Of a stretch of 64,000 nucleotides of DNA, positions 33,240 through 42,335 are shown in pieces (positions within the stretch are counted from its first letter, which is position 1; each line of letters starts with the position of its first letter). Origin of the DNA: Bacillus sp. V3B (GTDB taxonomy: Bacteria > Bacillota > Bacilli > Bacillales > Cytobacillaceae); NCBI RefSeq assembly GCF_024494465.1, contig NZ_JAETXM010000001.1, positions 558,001 through 622,000 of the forward strand, given 5' to 3'. Position numbers and translations under genes: made by a program. Below the pieces are notes generated by a model. The model was not told the origin of the DNA. It made no database searches and was given only the letters and a program-made list of their open reading frames with translations.

Positions 33240-36200
33240 ATGGTCAAAATTGGAATACAACAAGAGACAGTGTTATTAAGTGGACAAATAGCAGCGCTTT
33301 ATGAAAAGTTTTATCAACAAGAAAATGTACAGTCAGCGGAGCGAGCAAAGGATTTAGCGATTAAACTTGAAAGGCAAGAATACTCTATTGCTTTTTGTGG
33401 TCATTTTTCAGCTGGAAAATCGAGTATGATTAATCAGTTAATGGGCGAGAATATTTTACCTTCAAGTCCAATACCAACGAGTGCTAATCTTGTGAAAATC
33501 AAGTCAGGGGATGATTATGCCAAGGTTTTTTTCAAAGAAGACCGTCCTCGTCTGTACCCTGCTCCATATGATTATGAAGCAGTGAAATCATATTGTAAGG
33601 ATGGAGACCAGATTCAGTCAATTGAAATTAGCTATTCAAAAACGTTAATTCCGAAAGATACCATTATTATGGATACACCAGGAATTGACTCAACAGATGA
33701 TGCTCACCGAATTGCAACGGAGTCTGCCTTGCATCTTGCGGATTTGGTTTTTTATGTAATGGATTATAATCACGTTCAGAGTGAATTGAACTTTTTATTT
33801 ACAAAAGAATTGACTGAAGCAGGTAAGGACGTTTATTTAGTCATTAACCAGATTGATAAGCATCGCGATGAGGAATTGAGTTTCACAGAATTTCAGGAAA
33901 GTGTCAAAAACTCTTTTGCTTCATGGGGCGTAAAACCAGCAAAAATTTTCTACACTTCTTTAAAAAAGTTAGATCATCCGTATAATCAATTTGCGATTTT
34001 GAGACAATTTATGGAAGAAAAAGTGGGGGATCGGTTGCATGCCTTACCTGAATCTATTTTTCAATCGTTAAAAAAACTAGTTGAAGAGCATAGGACCTTT
34101 TTAGCTTCAAAAGATGAAGAAGAGATTAATAAACGGAATCAGATCCTTGCAGAACTTTCGGAAGAGGAGAAGAGGAGCCTCCCAGAAACAGTTGCGGAAA
34201 TAACCACTAGACTAGATGAGTTACATGGTTTACTCAAACGTAAAGAAAAGAGTATGTATGATGAGATTGATCGTGTATTAGATAATGCGTATTTAATGCC
34301 TTTTCAAACAAGAGATTTAGCTGAACAATATCTTGCCGCAAGACAACCTGATTTCAAAGTGGGGTTATTTTTTTCAAAGCAGAAAACGGAACAAGAGCGA
34401 CAGAGTAGGCTGGATCAGTTTTATACTGACTTTGCAGAAAAAGTCACATCGCAAATCGATTGGCATATGAAAGAATTGCTCATAAAAATGTTGAGAGAAA
34501 GTGAAGTTGAAGACGCACAGTTGTTGGAAGATGTACAAAGTTTTCAAGTTCATTTTGATAAAGAATTACTAGTGAATACGGTTAAGACTGGTGCCCGTTT
34601 ATCTGGTGATTATGTATTGAATTATACAAAGGATGTTGTGGATGCGATTAAAAGAATAGCGAAAGACCAGCTAGCACCCCATCTTTCGGCTTTCTTCAAT
34701 CATCTAAAGGGAAAACAAATCGAAAAACAACAAAAGCTTGAGAAGGAATTGTCACGACTTAATGTTTACTTAACCGCATTTAAAGAAATTGCTGAGTTTG
34801 AAGAAAAGCAAACAATTGTCAATATTCAACTTGAACAAATAGTAACAGGACATATAAATGTCGAAGCTTTACAAGATCAGGCTATAAAATTAGCAATCGA
34901 TGAAACAGAAGAGGCAGAAGTAATTGTTACTAGTGTGGAGGAAAATGTGAAGGCTGGTGAAAAGGTAGCTTCGAATCGTTCGGCTCGTCCGGTTGTTGAA
35001 AATGATCAGAAGAATCATTTGGAGTTAGATCGACTTATTCCTAGTTTACGGTTTGCCTCGGATCAAGTAAAAAGCGTGCCTGGATTTAAAAAAATAGCGG
35101 AAGAACTTAAGCAAAAAGCAGAAAGGCTTGAGAATCAATCGTTTACAGTCGCTTTATTTGGTGCTTTCAGTGCTGGAAAGTCTTCGTTTGCTAATGCTTT
35201 AATCGGTGATAAGTTATTACCAGTTTCGCCTAATCCTACAACGGCAGCTATAAATAAGATTATGCCGGTTGATTCCGAACATCATCATGGGACTGTATTA
35301 GTAAAGTTAAAGGGCTATGATACGTTAATGGAAGATGTGAATCGATCATTAGCAGCGTTTGAGATGAAAGCGAACACCCTCGATGATGCAGTTTCTTTTG
35401 CTCAACATGTTATTGGGAATAGGAGTAATGTTGATGCCTTTGAGAAGACACATCTTGCTTTTTTGCAAGCGTTTGTTCGTGGGATTGATACTTATCGGAA
35501 CACGTTAGGGGAGACGATTCATACCAATTTGACCGAGTTTTCTGGTTTTGTTGCCAATGAAGAGCAATCATGTCTTGTAGAGTGGATTGAAGTATACTAT
35601 GATTGTCAATTAACTCGAAAGGGGATTACGCTCGTTGATACTCCAGGAGCCGATTCGATTAATGCTCGTCACACAGGGGTAGCTTTTGAGTATATTAAAA
35701 ATTCGGATGCGATTCTGTTTGTCACGTATTATAATCATGCTTTTTCAAAAGCAGACCGTGAGTTTTTAATTCAATTAGGGCGCGTCAAAGATACGTTTGC
35801 ACTTGATAAAATGTTTTTTATTGTAAATGCGATTGATTTAGCGCAAGACGAAGAAGAAATGAATGCGGTACTTGACTACGTGGAAGATCAACTTGTGACT
35901 TATGGGATTAGACAGCCTCATTTATATCCAGTTTCAAGTTTGCAGGCGATAAAAGAAAAACTTGAGAGTGGGCTGACAACCACTTCTGGTATTGGACAGT
36001 TTGAAGAACGATTTTATTCTTTTATCGAGCATGATTTAATGGAGATCGCTGTTAATTCGGCAAAATTGGAGTGGCAGCGAGTACTCTCGCAGTTACAAAG
36101 CTTTATTCATTCTGCTGAGGCTGATCAAGAAACAAAGGCAAAAAAACGAGTTTTACTAGAAGAAGAAAAAGAGCAATTGATTGAACATATTCAGAATCAA

Positions 36201-36908
36201 CCTAGTACAATTTTACGTCAAAGATTAGAACAAGAAACAGATGAGCTTGTCTTTTATATAAAGCAACGTGTATTTTTACGATTTAGCGACTTTTTGAAGG
36301 AAGCTTTCAATCCAGCACTGCTGAAGGATGACGGTAGAAATTTGAAGAAAGCACTGCAATCTGCACTCGATGGATTTCTAGGAGATTTTGGTTATGATTT
36401 TGCTCAGGAGTTACGGGCAACGACATTACGAATAGAAGCTTTTATTATAAAGCTTTTAGCACAGACTGATCAATCGATCATTACTGCGTTACAGGAACAC
36501 AATGCAGAGCTTTCTTTTAGTCCGTATGAGGCAGGGAAACCAACAAGTATTGATTTCCAAACAGCTTTTGTTACGCTGGATCAGCAAAGGTTCAAAAAAG
36601 CACTATCTTATTTTAAAAACCCAAAAACATTTTTTGAGAAAAATGAACGCAAGCTCTTAAGTGATGAATTAGAAGTGAATTTAGAGCAGCCAGCAGAGGA
36701 TTATTTACTAGAAGGAAAAGAACGTTTGAAACAGCATTATGGTGAACAGCTGGAAGCACATTTTAGTCTCTTGTTGGCCCGTTTGACAGAGCAGGTAGAA
36801 GAGTACTATCAAGGAGCACTTGCCTCTATTTCAAATGAACTACCAATAGAAGAGCTTAAAAAAATTGAAGAAAATCTGGTGTTAGCTACCGAAAAAGGAC
36901 AGAATTGA
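33240..36908 (+). CDS. dynA: Double-GTPase bacterial dynamin DynA (YpbR)
   Basis: A 1222-residue tandem dynamin. The first GTPase has GHFSAGKSSMINQL (P-loop near residue 54), DTPGIDSTDD and NQIDKH. The second has GAFSAGKSSFANAL (near residue 640), DTPGADSIN and NAIDLAQ. Each is followed by long helical stalk and coiled-coil regions. DynA tethers and fuses membranes in trans and protects against membrane-damaging agents and phage in B. subtilis, where it is also a two-headed fusion of similar length. Shine-Dalgarno AAGGGGAT precedes ATG 33240. Confidence 0.95.
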   Translation: MVKIGIQQETVLLSGQIAALYEKFYQQENVQSAERAKDLAIKLERQEYSIAFCGHFSAGKSSMINQLMGENILPSSPIPTSANLVKIKSGDDYAKVFFKEDRPRLYPAPYDYEAVKSYCKDGDQIQSIEISYSKTLIPKDTIIMDTPGIDSTDDAHRIATESALHLADLVFYVMDYNHVQSELNFLFTKELTEAGKDVYLVINQIDKHRDEELSFTEFQESVKNSFASWGVKPAKIFYTSLKKLDHPYNQFAILRQFMEEKVGDRLHALPESIFQSLKKLVEEHRTFLASKDEEEINKRNQILAELSEEEKRSLPETVAEITTRLDELHGLLKRKEKSMYDEIDRVLDNAYLMPFQTRDLAEQYLAARQPDFKVGLFFSKQKTEQERQSRLDQFYTDFAEKVTSQIDWHMKELLIKMLRESEVEDAQLLEDVQSFQVHFDKELLVNTVKTGARLSGDYVLNYTKDVVDAIKRIAKDQLAPHLSAFFNHLKGKQIEKQQKLEKELSRLNVYLTAFKEIAEFEEKQTIVNIQLEQIVTGHINVEALQDQAIKLAIDETEEAEVIVTSVEENVKAGEKVASNRSARPVVENDQKNHLELDRLIPSLRFASDQVKSVPGFKKIAEELKQKAERLENQSFTVALFGAFSAGKSSFANALIGDKLLPVSPNPTTAAINKIMPVDSEHHHGTVLVKLKGYDTLMEDVNRSLAAFEMKANTLDDAVSFAQHVIGNRSNVDAFEKTHLAFLQAFVRGIDTYRNTLGETIHTNLTEFSGFVANEEQSCLVEWIEVYYDCQLTRKGITLVDTPGADSINARHTGVAFEYIKNSDAILFVTYYNHAFSKADREFLIQLGRVKDTFALDKMFFIVNAIDLAQDEEEMNAVLDYVEDQLVTYGIRQPHLYPVSSLQAIKEKLESGLTTTSGIGQFEERFYSFIEHDLMEIAVNSAKLEWQRVLSQLQSFIHSAEADQETKAKKRVLLEEEKEQLIEHIQNQPSTILRQRLEQETDELVFYIKQRVFLRFSDFLKEAFNPALLKDDGRNLKKALQSALDGFLGDFGYDFAQELRATTLRIEAFIIKLLAQTDQSIITALQEHNAELSFSPYEAGKPTSIDFQTAFVTLDQQRFKKALSYFKNPKTFFEKNERKLLSDELEVNLEQPAEDYLLEGKERLKQHYGEQLEAHFSLLLARLTEQVEEYYQGALASISNELPIEELKKIEENLVLATEKGQN

Positions 36909-36934
36909 TATAATTGTATGTGTGAAGAAGATCG

Positions 36935-36973
36935 TTAGGAATCGAGAAATGTTACACCTAACTCGGTTCCTAA
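36935..36973 (+). terminator. Hairpin downstream of dynA
   Basis: TTAGGAATCGAG pairs with CTCGGTTCCTAA (one wobble), 15-nt loop, but no T-run follows. It may be a weak terminator or an RNA-stabilising hairpin. Confidence 0.4.
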
Positions 36974-37011
36974 TGAAACAAGAACAATGTAATAGAATAT
37001 GAGGTGACAAC

Positions 37012-37506
37012 ATGGATTTTACTATTAGATTAGCAGAAGAAGATCAAGATATTATCAGTGTTCATCAAATCATGTTGGAAGCATTTGCTGAATATGATAG
37101 CTATGATATTCCATCAAGTGCTATGAATGAACCCGTTTCTTCTATAAAAAAATTAATTCAAAATGGTTCTGAAAAGGCAATTCTTTGCTTCGTTGAGGAG
37201 AAAGCTTTAGGATCTGTTCGCTTTAAAATGAATGAAGACTCACTCTATTTTTCGAGACTATCTGTTGTACCTGAGGCAAGAGGAAAAGGGACTGCTAAAG
37301 CCATGATCAAGTGGTTGGGGGAATATGCACAAGAGAAGGGGAAAGATAAAATATTTTGTCGTGTTCGGAAGGATACTCCGCAAAATGTACAGTTTTATCG
37401 ATCTTATGATTTCGAAATCTCAAAAGAAGAAACGATTATCAATAAAGATGGGAATCTTGTTGAGATCATCGAAATGAATAAAAAGGCTAACGTATTAATA
37501 AACTAA
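37012..37506 (+). CDS. GNAT family N-acetyltransferase
   Basis: A 164-residue single GNAT domain. The acetyl-CoA-binding motif A is LSVVPEARGKGTAKAMIKWLGEYAQEKGKDKIFCRV. The C-terminal strand NVQFYRSYDFEISKEETI is typical of acetyltransferases acting on small molecules or N-termini. GAGGTGA precedes ATG 37012. The substrate cannot be inferred. Confidence 0.88.
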   Translation: MDFTIRLAEEDQDIISVHQIMLEAFAEYDSYDIPSSAMNEPVSSIKKLIQNGSEKAILCFVEEKALGSVRFKMNEDSLYFSRLSVVPEARGKGTAKAMIKWLGEYAQEKGKDKIFCRVRKDTPQNVQFYRSYDFEISKEETIINKDGNLVEIIEMNKKANVLIN

Positions 37507-37514
37507 TTAACTTC

Positions 37515-37527
37515 GGTGTCAGGCACC
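37515..37527. repeat. Short GGTGTCAGGCACC palindromic repeat
   Basis: An imperfect palindrome just after the acetyltransferase stop. Related sequences are the terminator stem GGTGCTTGGCACC at 28196-28208 and AGGTACTAGACACT at 48921-48934. Repeats of this kind are scattered in Bacillus intergenic regions. Confidence 0.6.
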
Positions 37528-37707
37528 ATAAAAAGACACTTTCCTTATATCTGTCCACTTGTAAAGAACATATAAAAATGGGAGGGGTGCAATGTTTGCC
37601 TAATTCACCCAATCTTCTAGGTGATTACCAATCCTTCTTAAGGTGAATCATGTTATAATAGTGTTCATGTTTAAGTGAACTTGATCTGTTTAGGGAGTGT
37701 GAGATGA

Positions 37708-38601
37708 TTGGATTCAAATAATAAACCTTCATTAATGCTTGTCGATGGTATGGCGCTTTTGTTTCGGGCTTTTTTTGCAACATCTGTGTCAGGCCAATTT
37801 ATGATTAATTCAAAAGGGGTTCCGACTAATGCGGTTAATGGTTTTGTGAAGCATTTTTTTACGGCCGTTTCTTCATTTAAACCAAGCCATGTAGTTGTTT
37901 GTTGGGATATGGGGAGCCAAACGTTTCGAAATGAGTTATTTGACGGTTATAAAGCGAATCGAGGCGAAGCACCAGTGGAATTAATCCCACAATTTGATCT
38001 TGTAAAAGAAGTCGTAGAATCCTTTGATGTTCCAAACGTCGGTATGGAAGGTTTTGAGGCGGATGACTGTATAGGAACAATTGCTGTACAGGCTAAAGGT
38101 GAAGCCAATGTATCCATTTTGACTGGGGATCAAGATATTTTACAGCTTATTGATGATCATATCTCTGTGATTCTTTTAAAAAAGGGCTTCGGTAACTATC
38201 TTGTGCATAATCAAGATACTTTTTATGAAGAAAAAGGAATTAGGCCAAGACAAATGATTGATCTGAAAGCATTTATGGGCGATCCAAGCGACAATTATCC
38301 AGGTGTTAAAGGCATTGGTGAAAAAACGGCTCTCAAATTGCTACAGCAATATGAACATGTGGATGGAGTTGTCAAACATCTAGATCAATTGACAAAATCT
38401 CAGAAAACAAAAATTGAATCGGATCTTGATATGCTTTATTTAAGTAAGCAATTAGCTGAGATCAAATGTGACGTACCTGTTCAATATGATCTTGAACAAG
38501 CGACTTTTAAACTTGATCAACAAAAGGTTCTTGATAAATTCAATGAAGTGGAAATGAAAGGACTTTATCGTTTTATCAATTTTGAAAAAGAATTAGCTTA
38601 G
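37708..38601 (+). CDS. ypcP: 5'-3' exonuclease / flap endonuclease (YpcP)
   Basis: A 297-residue FEN-type nuclease like the N-terminal domain of DNA polymerase I. Metal-binding motifs: LVDGMALLFRAFFA, CWDMGSQTFRNELFDGYKANR, GFEADDCIGTIA, LTGDQDILQLI, MGDPSDNYPGVKGIGEKTALKLL (helix-hairpin-helix). It removes RNA primers and 5' flaps in Okazaki fragment processing. The start is TTG 37708; ATG frames nearby close at once. GGGAG lies about ten bases upstream. Confidence 0.92.
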   Translation: MDSNNKPSLMLVDGMALLFRAFFATSVSGQFMINSKGVPTNAVNGFVKHFFTAVSSFKPSHVVVCWDMGSQTFRNELFDGYKANRGEAPVELIPQFDLVKEVVESFDVPNVGMEGFEADDCIGTIAVQAKGEANVSILTGDQDILQLIDDHISVILLKKGFGNYLVHNQDTFYEEKGIRPRQMIDLKAFMGDPSDNYPGVKGIGEKTALKLLQQYEHVDGVVKHLDQLTKSQKTKIESDLDMLYLSKQLAEIKCDVPVQYDLEQATFKLDQQKVLDKFNEVEMKGLYRFINFEKELA

Positions 38602-38649
38602 GAAACGTAACCATATGTTTTTCATCGGAGCATAAGTATAATATATACA

Positions 38650-38687
38650 TCAAAGAAGACAGATTTGGCAAATCTGTCTTTTTTGAT
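38650..38687. terminator. Bidirectional terminator between ypcP and sspL
   Basis: CATCAAAG..AGACAGATTT pairs with AAATCTGTCT..TTTTGATG; 3-nt loop, A-rich left side and T-run on the right. Confidence 0.88.
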
Positions 38688-38690
38688 GTA

Positions 38691-38828
38691 TTATTTAGTA
38701 TTTTTCTTTTTTGCTGCGTTTTCGAGTTTGCTTTTTGGTTCTTCTGCGAACTCAGCATCTTGACCGTACCCTTGTGGAGTAACACCAGGGGCTTTTTTTC
38801 CTCGATTTTTATGATCGTTTTTACCCAT
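38691..38828 (-). CDS. sspL: Small acid-soluble spore protein, SspL type
   Basis: A 45-residue protein beginning MGKNDHKNRGKKAPGVTPQG and ending EEPKSKLENAAKKKNTK. The GVTPQG block and the PKS/T-K/E-LE..AKK.NTK end match the SspL minor SASP family, made in the forespore. Shine-Dalgarno GGAGGTGA lies on the minus strand before ATG 38828. It is divergent from the PAP2-like gene and convergent with ypcP. A clear sigma-G promoter could not be assigned. Confidence 0.88.
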   Translation of the reverse strand: MGKNDHKNRGKKAPGVTPQGYGQDAEFAEEPKSKLENAAKKKNTK

Positions 38829-38912
38829 CTTCCTTCACCTCCGAACTTAGTATCTCCATCAAGAATAATTTCACTCTTCATTCTTCACACTAATGATAGA
38901 GGTGAAGGATAT

Positions 38913-39374
38913 ATGAATAAGGGGATATATGTTGCTTTGTTAAGTATTGGAATGGCACAAGCATTAAAGATACCGATACATTTTGTTAAAACAAGGAAAT
39001 GGAAACCAGGTTTATTTTTTCAAACGGGTGGAATGCCAAGCTCTCACTCTGCTGGAGTTTCATCACTGACTACTTTTATTGCGTTAAAAAGAGGCACCCC
39101 CACAATTGATTTTGCACTTTCACTCATTTATGGACTTATTGTCATGTATGATGCACAGGGAATCCGCCGTCAAACTGGTGAATTAACCTTAAAAGTCAAC
39201 AGCATGGGTGATCTAATCGATAAAGTCCATAAGGATGAAACGGTAAAATTTGAAGAAAAAACACCTGAAAAGTTAAAAGAAATGCTCGGCCATCAACCCG
39301 AAGAAGTTATTGGCGGAGCACTCCTAGGAATAATAACCGGTACAATAGGTCATATAATAACGAAAAAAAGGTAG
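38913..39374 (+). CDS. Divergent PAP2 family membrane protein (YuiD-like)
   Basis: About 153 residues with three to four membrane helices. The phosphatase-like motif KPGLFFQTGGMPSSHSAGVSSLTTFIAL carries the PSSHS signature, followed by YDAQGIRRQTGELTLKVN. The C-terminal helix is in a Gly-rich stretch (GGALLGIITGTIGHII). Divergent PAP2 proteins are predicted lipid-phosphate phosphatases; the substrate is unknown. Shine-Dalgarno GAGGTGAAGGA selects ATG 38913, although the open frame extends further upstream over sspL on the other strand. Confidence 0.9.
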   Translation: MNKGIYVALLSIGMAQALKIPIHFVKTRKWKPGLFFQTGGMPSSHSAGVSSLTTFIALKRGTPTIDFALSLIYGLIVMYDAQGIRRQTGELTLKVNSMGDLIDKVHKDETVKFEEKTPEKLKEMLGHQPEEVIGGALLGIITGTIGHIITKKR

Positions 39375-39427
39375 AAATTTGTCTAAAATTCGGGTAATAT
39401 GTTAATTGACAAATGTTATCGAGGGGA

Positions 39428-39709
39428 ATGGATAAAACATTGAAAACAGTAGCACAGTATGTCGACTTTCTTGATAGTAAGGGATTTCATTTACAAGAGG
39501 ATGCAATTAATTTCATCCACTTCGGAAAGCAGTATACGAATGCATCAGATGAATTAACAAACACAGCGATCGAATTAACATTAAAAGCACAAAAAGAATT
39601 TGATGGCAGTTTCTACCTTTCATTATTGGAAACGCTTGTAAAAGGCAAAATTAGCACACGTGGGGCTGCGATTCGTTTCATAAAGGATCAAGAACTTATA
39701 GCGATCTAA
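39428..39709 (+). CDS. DUF6123-type conserved small protein
   Basis: About 93 residues, soluble and helical: TVAQYVDFLDSKGFHLQEDAINFIHFGKQYTNASDELTNTAIELTLKAQKEFDGSFYLSLLETLVKGKI. This matches a conserved Bacillaceae family of unknown function (DUF6123 as I recall it). The start is unresolved: ATG 39413 lacks a ribosome site, ATG 39428 is too close to GAGGGG (39421-39426), and TTG 39440 is rather far from it. Confidence 0.75.
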   Translation: MDKTLKTVAQYVDFLDSKGFHLQEDAINFIHFGKQYTNASDELTNTAIELTLKAQKEFDGSFYLSLLETLVKGKISTRGAAIRFIKDQELIAI

Positions 39710-39757
39710 TCAAGAAAAATGACTGGGTCATCTGAATTGTTTTTAATTGATTCCACA

Positions 39758-39809
39758 GTTATATATGAAAAGACGTGCTAATTAATTAGCACGTCTTTTC
39801 ATATATAAC
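39758..39809. terminator. Bidirectional terminator, 26-bp perfect palindrome
   Basis: A 52-bp sequence identical to its own reverse complement (arm GTTATATATGAAAAGACGTG plus CTAATT, no spacer). It lies between two convergent genes. As RNA it folds into a hairpin with a U-rich distal strand on either strand. Confidence 0.85.
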
Positions 39810-39901
39810 TTTATAAGAAGGATAAAATATACGATTATCCTTGTGCAAATTAATCAACAGTAGCATGACAATCATCTGGCGTTATTGAAAGTTTCGACTT
39901 T

Positions 39902-40294
39902 TCATTTATGTGATTGATGAATCGCTTTTCTTGCTAACTCATCAGCATTTTTATTTTCATTACTTGGTATCCATTTTAAAAAAAATAAGTCAAATTGCTT
40001 TGTTAAGTTTAAAGCTTTTTCAAGTAATGGAGTGTACGCTTTGTTTTTCACAAATTCTCTTTCGATAGCTCGATTAACAAGGTCGGAGTCGGTTCGAAAA
40101 GACACGGTCTTAAATCCTTTTTGTAAGCAGATCTCCAAGGCCGAGATAAAGGCATGAAATTCCGCTTCATGATTGCTCATGACTGGTAATGGAATAGAGG
40201 ATCGTTCCACTTGACCGTTTTCTTTAATAAAAACGCCAGCACCACTTGGACCGGGATTACCTGCACTAGCACCGTCAAAATAAACTTCAATCAA
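39902..40294 (-). CDS. ypdQ: RNase H-like protein (YpdQ type)
   Basis: A 130-residue RNase HI fold: VYFDGASAGNPGPSGAGVFI (D7), NHEAEFHAFISAL (E45), SFRTDSDLVNRAI (D69), NADELARKAI (D118). All four acidic metal-binding positions seem kept, so activity on RNA-DNA hybrids is possible; the basic substrate-binding handle is lacking. The start appears to be TTG 40294, with AAAGGGGG upstream. It is separated by 336 bp from the second RNase H-like gene on the other strand, as ypdQ and ypeP are neighbours in B. subtilis. Confidence 0.85.
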   Translation of the reverse strand: MIEVYFDGASAGNPGPSGAGVFIKENGQVERSSIPLPVMSNHEAEFHAFISALEICLQKGFKTVSFRTDSDLVNRAIEREFVKNKAYTPLLEKALNLTKQFDLFFLKWIPSNENKNADELARKAIHQSHK

Positions 40295-40630
40295 ATTAAA
40301 AAGCCCCCTTTATTGTTATTAGTACAGTATTCAATCAATAGCAAGTGCTGAAAAGGAGAATAATAGAGTGATCATAATATGCTTTCTCTATAATGCCATT
40401 AGAATAAAATCTTGAAATCATCATATTATAGGGCATTTACTTAATGAAAAAAGTATAAACTAAATAGGATGATCATAAAAGAGTAAAACTTTAAACATAA
40501 TGGGAAACTAATTTTACATACTGGATAATGAAAGTGAAAATCTTGATAAATAATAGCAGTGAAGCATGACAGGGAATATATAGGAAATAGCTAATTATGG
40601 ATCGTTTATAGAGAAGGAGGTCACGAATAG
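40295..40630. other. Divergent gap between the two RNase H-like genes
   Basis: A 336-bp AT-rich region. It must hold promoters for both flanking genes but no clear -35/-10 pair stands out. A 15-codon frame with AAAAGGAG before it starts at the GTG near 40368, too short to call. GAAGGAGGTCACG before 40631 is the ribosome site of the next gene. Confidence 0.4.
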
Positions 40631-41287
40631 ATGAAATATAAAATAGAATGGACCTATAAGTTAAAAGGAAAAGAAGGCATTTATTTTACGTCTGATTGGG
40701 TGGATACAGAATTAGCTATAATAGGTGGAGAGGATATTGAAAAAACAGGAAAAGCAAGTGAGCTCATTTTTTATGATGAAATGGGGCAGTCATGGAATTT
40801 AAAGGAAGTCAAAAAATTAGTTGTGGAAGTGGAAGAGGATCCCCATGACGTCCTGGTTTATTTTGACGGGGGATTTAACCTAGATACTTATCAAGCTGGA
40901 CTTGGAGTAGTGATCTATTTTAGACAAGGAAAAAAGAAATATCGTTTACGAGCTAATGAATTAATCGATGAAATGGAAACGAATAATGAAGCGGAATATG
41001 CAGCTCTGCATTATGCCTTAAATTTATTGAATGAGATTGGTGTTCACCATGTTCCTTGTGATTTCAAGGGAGATTCACAAGTTGTTTTGAAACAGCTTGA
41101 AGGAGAATGGCCTTGTTATGAAGAAAATTTAAACCGTTGGTTGGACCGGATTGAAGAAAGAATGAAGGGTTTAGGACTTAAACCACGTTATCAACCAATT
41201 CCTAGAAATGATAATAAAGAGGCGGATAAACTTGCAACACAGGCGTTAGAAGGAAAGACGATTTATAGTAAAATGCAGATTATATAA
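40631..41287 (+). CDS. ypeP: RNase H-like protein with N-terminal extension (YpeP type)
   Basis: A 218-residue protein. Residues 1-72 are an extra domain (MKYKIEWTYKLKGKEGIYFTSDWV...), not recognised beyond this family. Residues 73-215 are an RNase H fold: VLVYFDGGFNLDTYQAGLGVVIYF, ETNNEAEYAALHYAL, KGDSQVVLKQL, NKEADKLATQAL, keeping the D-E-D-D acidic set. Strong Shine-Dalgarno GAAGGAGG. Followed closely by ypeQ. Cellular role unsettled; it may bind or process RNA-DNA hybrids. Confidence 0.87.
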   Translation: MKYKIEWTYKLKGKEGIYFTSDWVDTELAIIGGEDIEKTGKASELIFYDEMGQSWNLKEVKKLVVEVEEDPHDVLVYFDGGFNLDTYQAGLGVVIYFRQGKKKYRLRANELIDEMETNNEAEYAALHYALNLLNEIGVHHVPCDFKGDSQVVLKQLEGEWPCYEENLNRWLDRIEERMKGLGLKPRYQPIPRNDNKEADKLATQALEGKTIYSKMQII

Positions 41288-41392
41288 TACAGAATCATTC
41301 TGTGTGATTAAAACGAGTTTATAAAATGAATAAAAGAATAACGTACTATAATGAATAGAACAGGTTATACAAAAAATGGAGATGGTAAGGAT

Positions 41393-41572
41393 ATGAAGCG
41401 TAAGGAAATTTATCATAAAGTGGAAGCGATTATGAATAACTACTGCAACGGTTGTTTTCTTTATAAGCAAAATAGAAAAGACAAGGGGCGTAGCTCTGCT
41501 CATCGCTTTTGTATTTCATCGTGTACAGTAGGTGAGAAACTGAGACAATATGGTGAAAAACTTACACGCTGA
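41393..41572 (+). CDS. ypeQ: Small zinc-finger protein YpeQ
   Basis: A 59-residue protein with two cysteine pairs: NNYCNGCFLYKQNRKDKGRSSAHRFCISSCTVGEKLRQYG. This is the CXXC...CXXXC pattern of the YpeQ zinc-finger family. GGTAAGGA lies directly before ATG 41393; the frame opens earlier at 41351 without a ribosome site. It lies 105 bp after ypeP and probably shares its transcript. Function unknown. Confidence 0.85.
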   Translation: MKRKEIYHKVEAIMNNYCNGCFLYKQNRKDKGRSSAHRFCISSCTVGEKLRQYGEKLTR

Positions 41573-41590
41573 TATGATGATTATAAAATA

Positions 41591-41617
41591 AAAAAGGCTG
41601 ACGAAATTTCGTCAGCC
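41591..41617 (-). terminator. Terminator of the cold-shock gene
   Basis: GGCTGACGAAATTTCGTCAGCC hairpin core at 41596-41617; on the minus strand it is followed by a run of T (41591-41595 and beyond). Confidence 0.9.
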
Positions 41618-41644
41618 TGGAGTATCATTCATTGTATGGTATGA

Positions 41645-41845
41645 TTACAGTTTTGTAACATTAGAAGCTTGTGGTCCACGGTTTCCTTCAACGATTTCAA
41701 AAGAAACTTCTTGACCTTCTTCTAAAGATTTGAATCCTTCACCTTGAATAGCAGTGAAGTGTACGAATACATCGTCTCCGCCTTCAACTTCGATAAAACC
41801 GAAACCTTTTTCGTTATTAAACCATTTTACTTTACCGTTTTGCAT
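41645..41845 (-). CDS. cspD: Cold-shock protein, CspD type
   Basis: A 66-residue OB-fold protein: [69 protein letters not shown]1 (KGFGFI) and RNP2 (VFVHF) are intact. It binds single-stranded RNA/DNA and acts as an RNA chaperone. Shine-Dalgarno GGAGGAAAT precedes ATG 41845; the frame runs further upstream but homologues start here. The long AT-rich leader upstream (to about 42000) fits the long 5' UTR usual for csp genes. Confidence 0.95.
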   Translation of the reverse strand: MQNGKVKWFNNEKGFGFIEVEGGDDVFVHFTAIQGEGFKSLEEGQEVSFEIVEGNRGPQASNVTKL

Positions 41846-42047
41846 ATTAACATTTCCTCCTAAGCCTTTCAAGACACCTGAGCGTCTAAAAAAATAAATA
41901 TTACCATTATACAAAATATAACATGGCTAAATCTAGAAATAGCGGAAATATATTCTGTTAAATGATGACTACATTATACATAAAAAACCGCTTACAGTCA
42001 AGGTTTACATATGAAATTACAAAACATTCAACATAGCAAAAAACAAG
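41846..42047 (-). promoter_or_regulatory. Probable long leader and promoter region of cspD
   Basis: Roughly 200 bp with no gene. Cold-shock genes of Bacillus usually have a 5' UTR longer than 100 nt, and this stretch is where it would lie on the minus strand. No exact promoter is assigned. Confidence 0.4.
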
Positions 42048-42096
42048 AAAAACCCACCTCAAACAAACATCATATGTTTATTTGAGGTGGGTTTTT
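42048..42096. terminator. Orphan terminator-like hairpin
   Basis: AAAACCCACCTCAAA..CAAACAT pairs with ATGTTTA..TTTGAGGTGGGTTTT, with A and T runs. There is no gene just upstream on either strand that it would end: cspD starts 200 bp to the left and topB starts 240 bp to the right. Confidence 0.75.
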
Positions 42097-42187
42097 AAAC
42101 GGCTCATGTTATTATATAAAAAATAAATCGAGAATAAATTAGCTATCAACAAAGATGTTTAACTGTGAATGTTTGCTAGATACAGAG

Positions 42188-42214
42188 GAGCTGTTGGACA
42201 AACAGTTCTTTTTT
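42188..42214 (+). terminator. Second terminator-like hairpin upstream of topB
   Basis: GAGCTGTT / AACAGTTC stem (one G-U) with a 5-nt loop and six T. Together with 42048-42096 it brackets about 90 bp of unassigned sequence. Confidence 0.65.
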
Positions 42215-42335
42215 CACTTTTAATGACATGATAAAACAAAAATTCATTTCCAAGTTACATAGATCGTATAACTTATGCTAGAATGAATCAGTTATAATCA
42301 TATCCATCACTTTAAAATAATAGGGAGATCGCGCA

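Noticed and set aside
38576-38881. 101-codon minus-strand frame near sspL
   Set aside because: The real minus-strand gene here is the 45-residue SspL in another frame, with a proper ribosome site.
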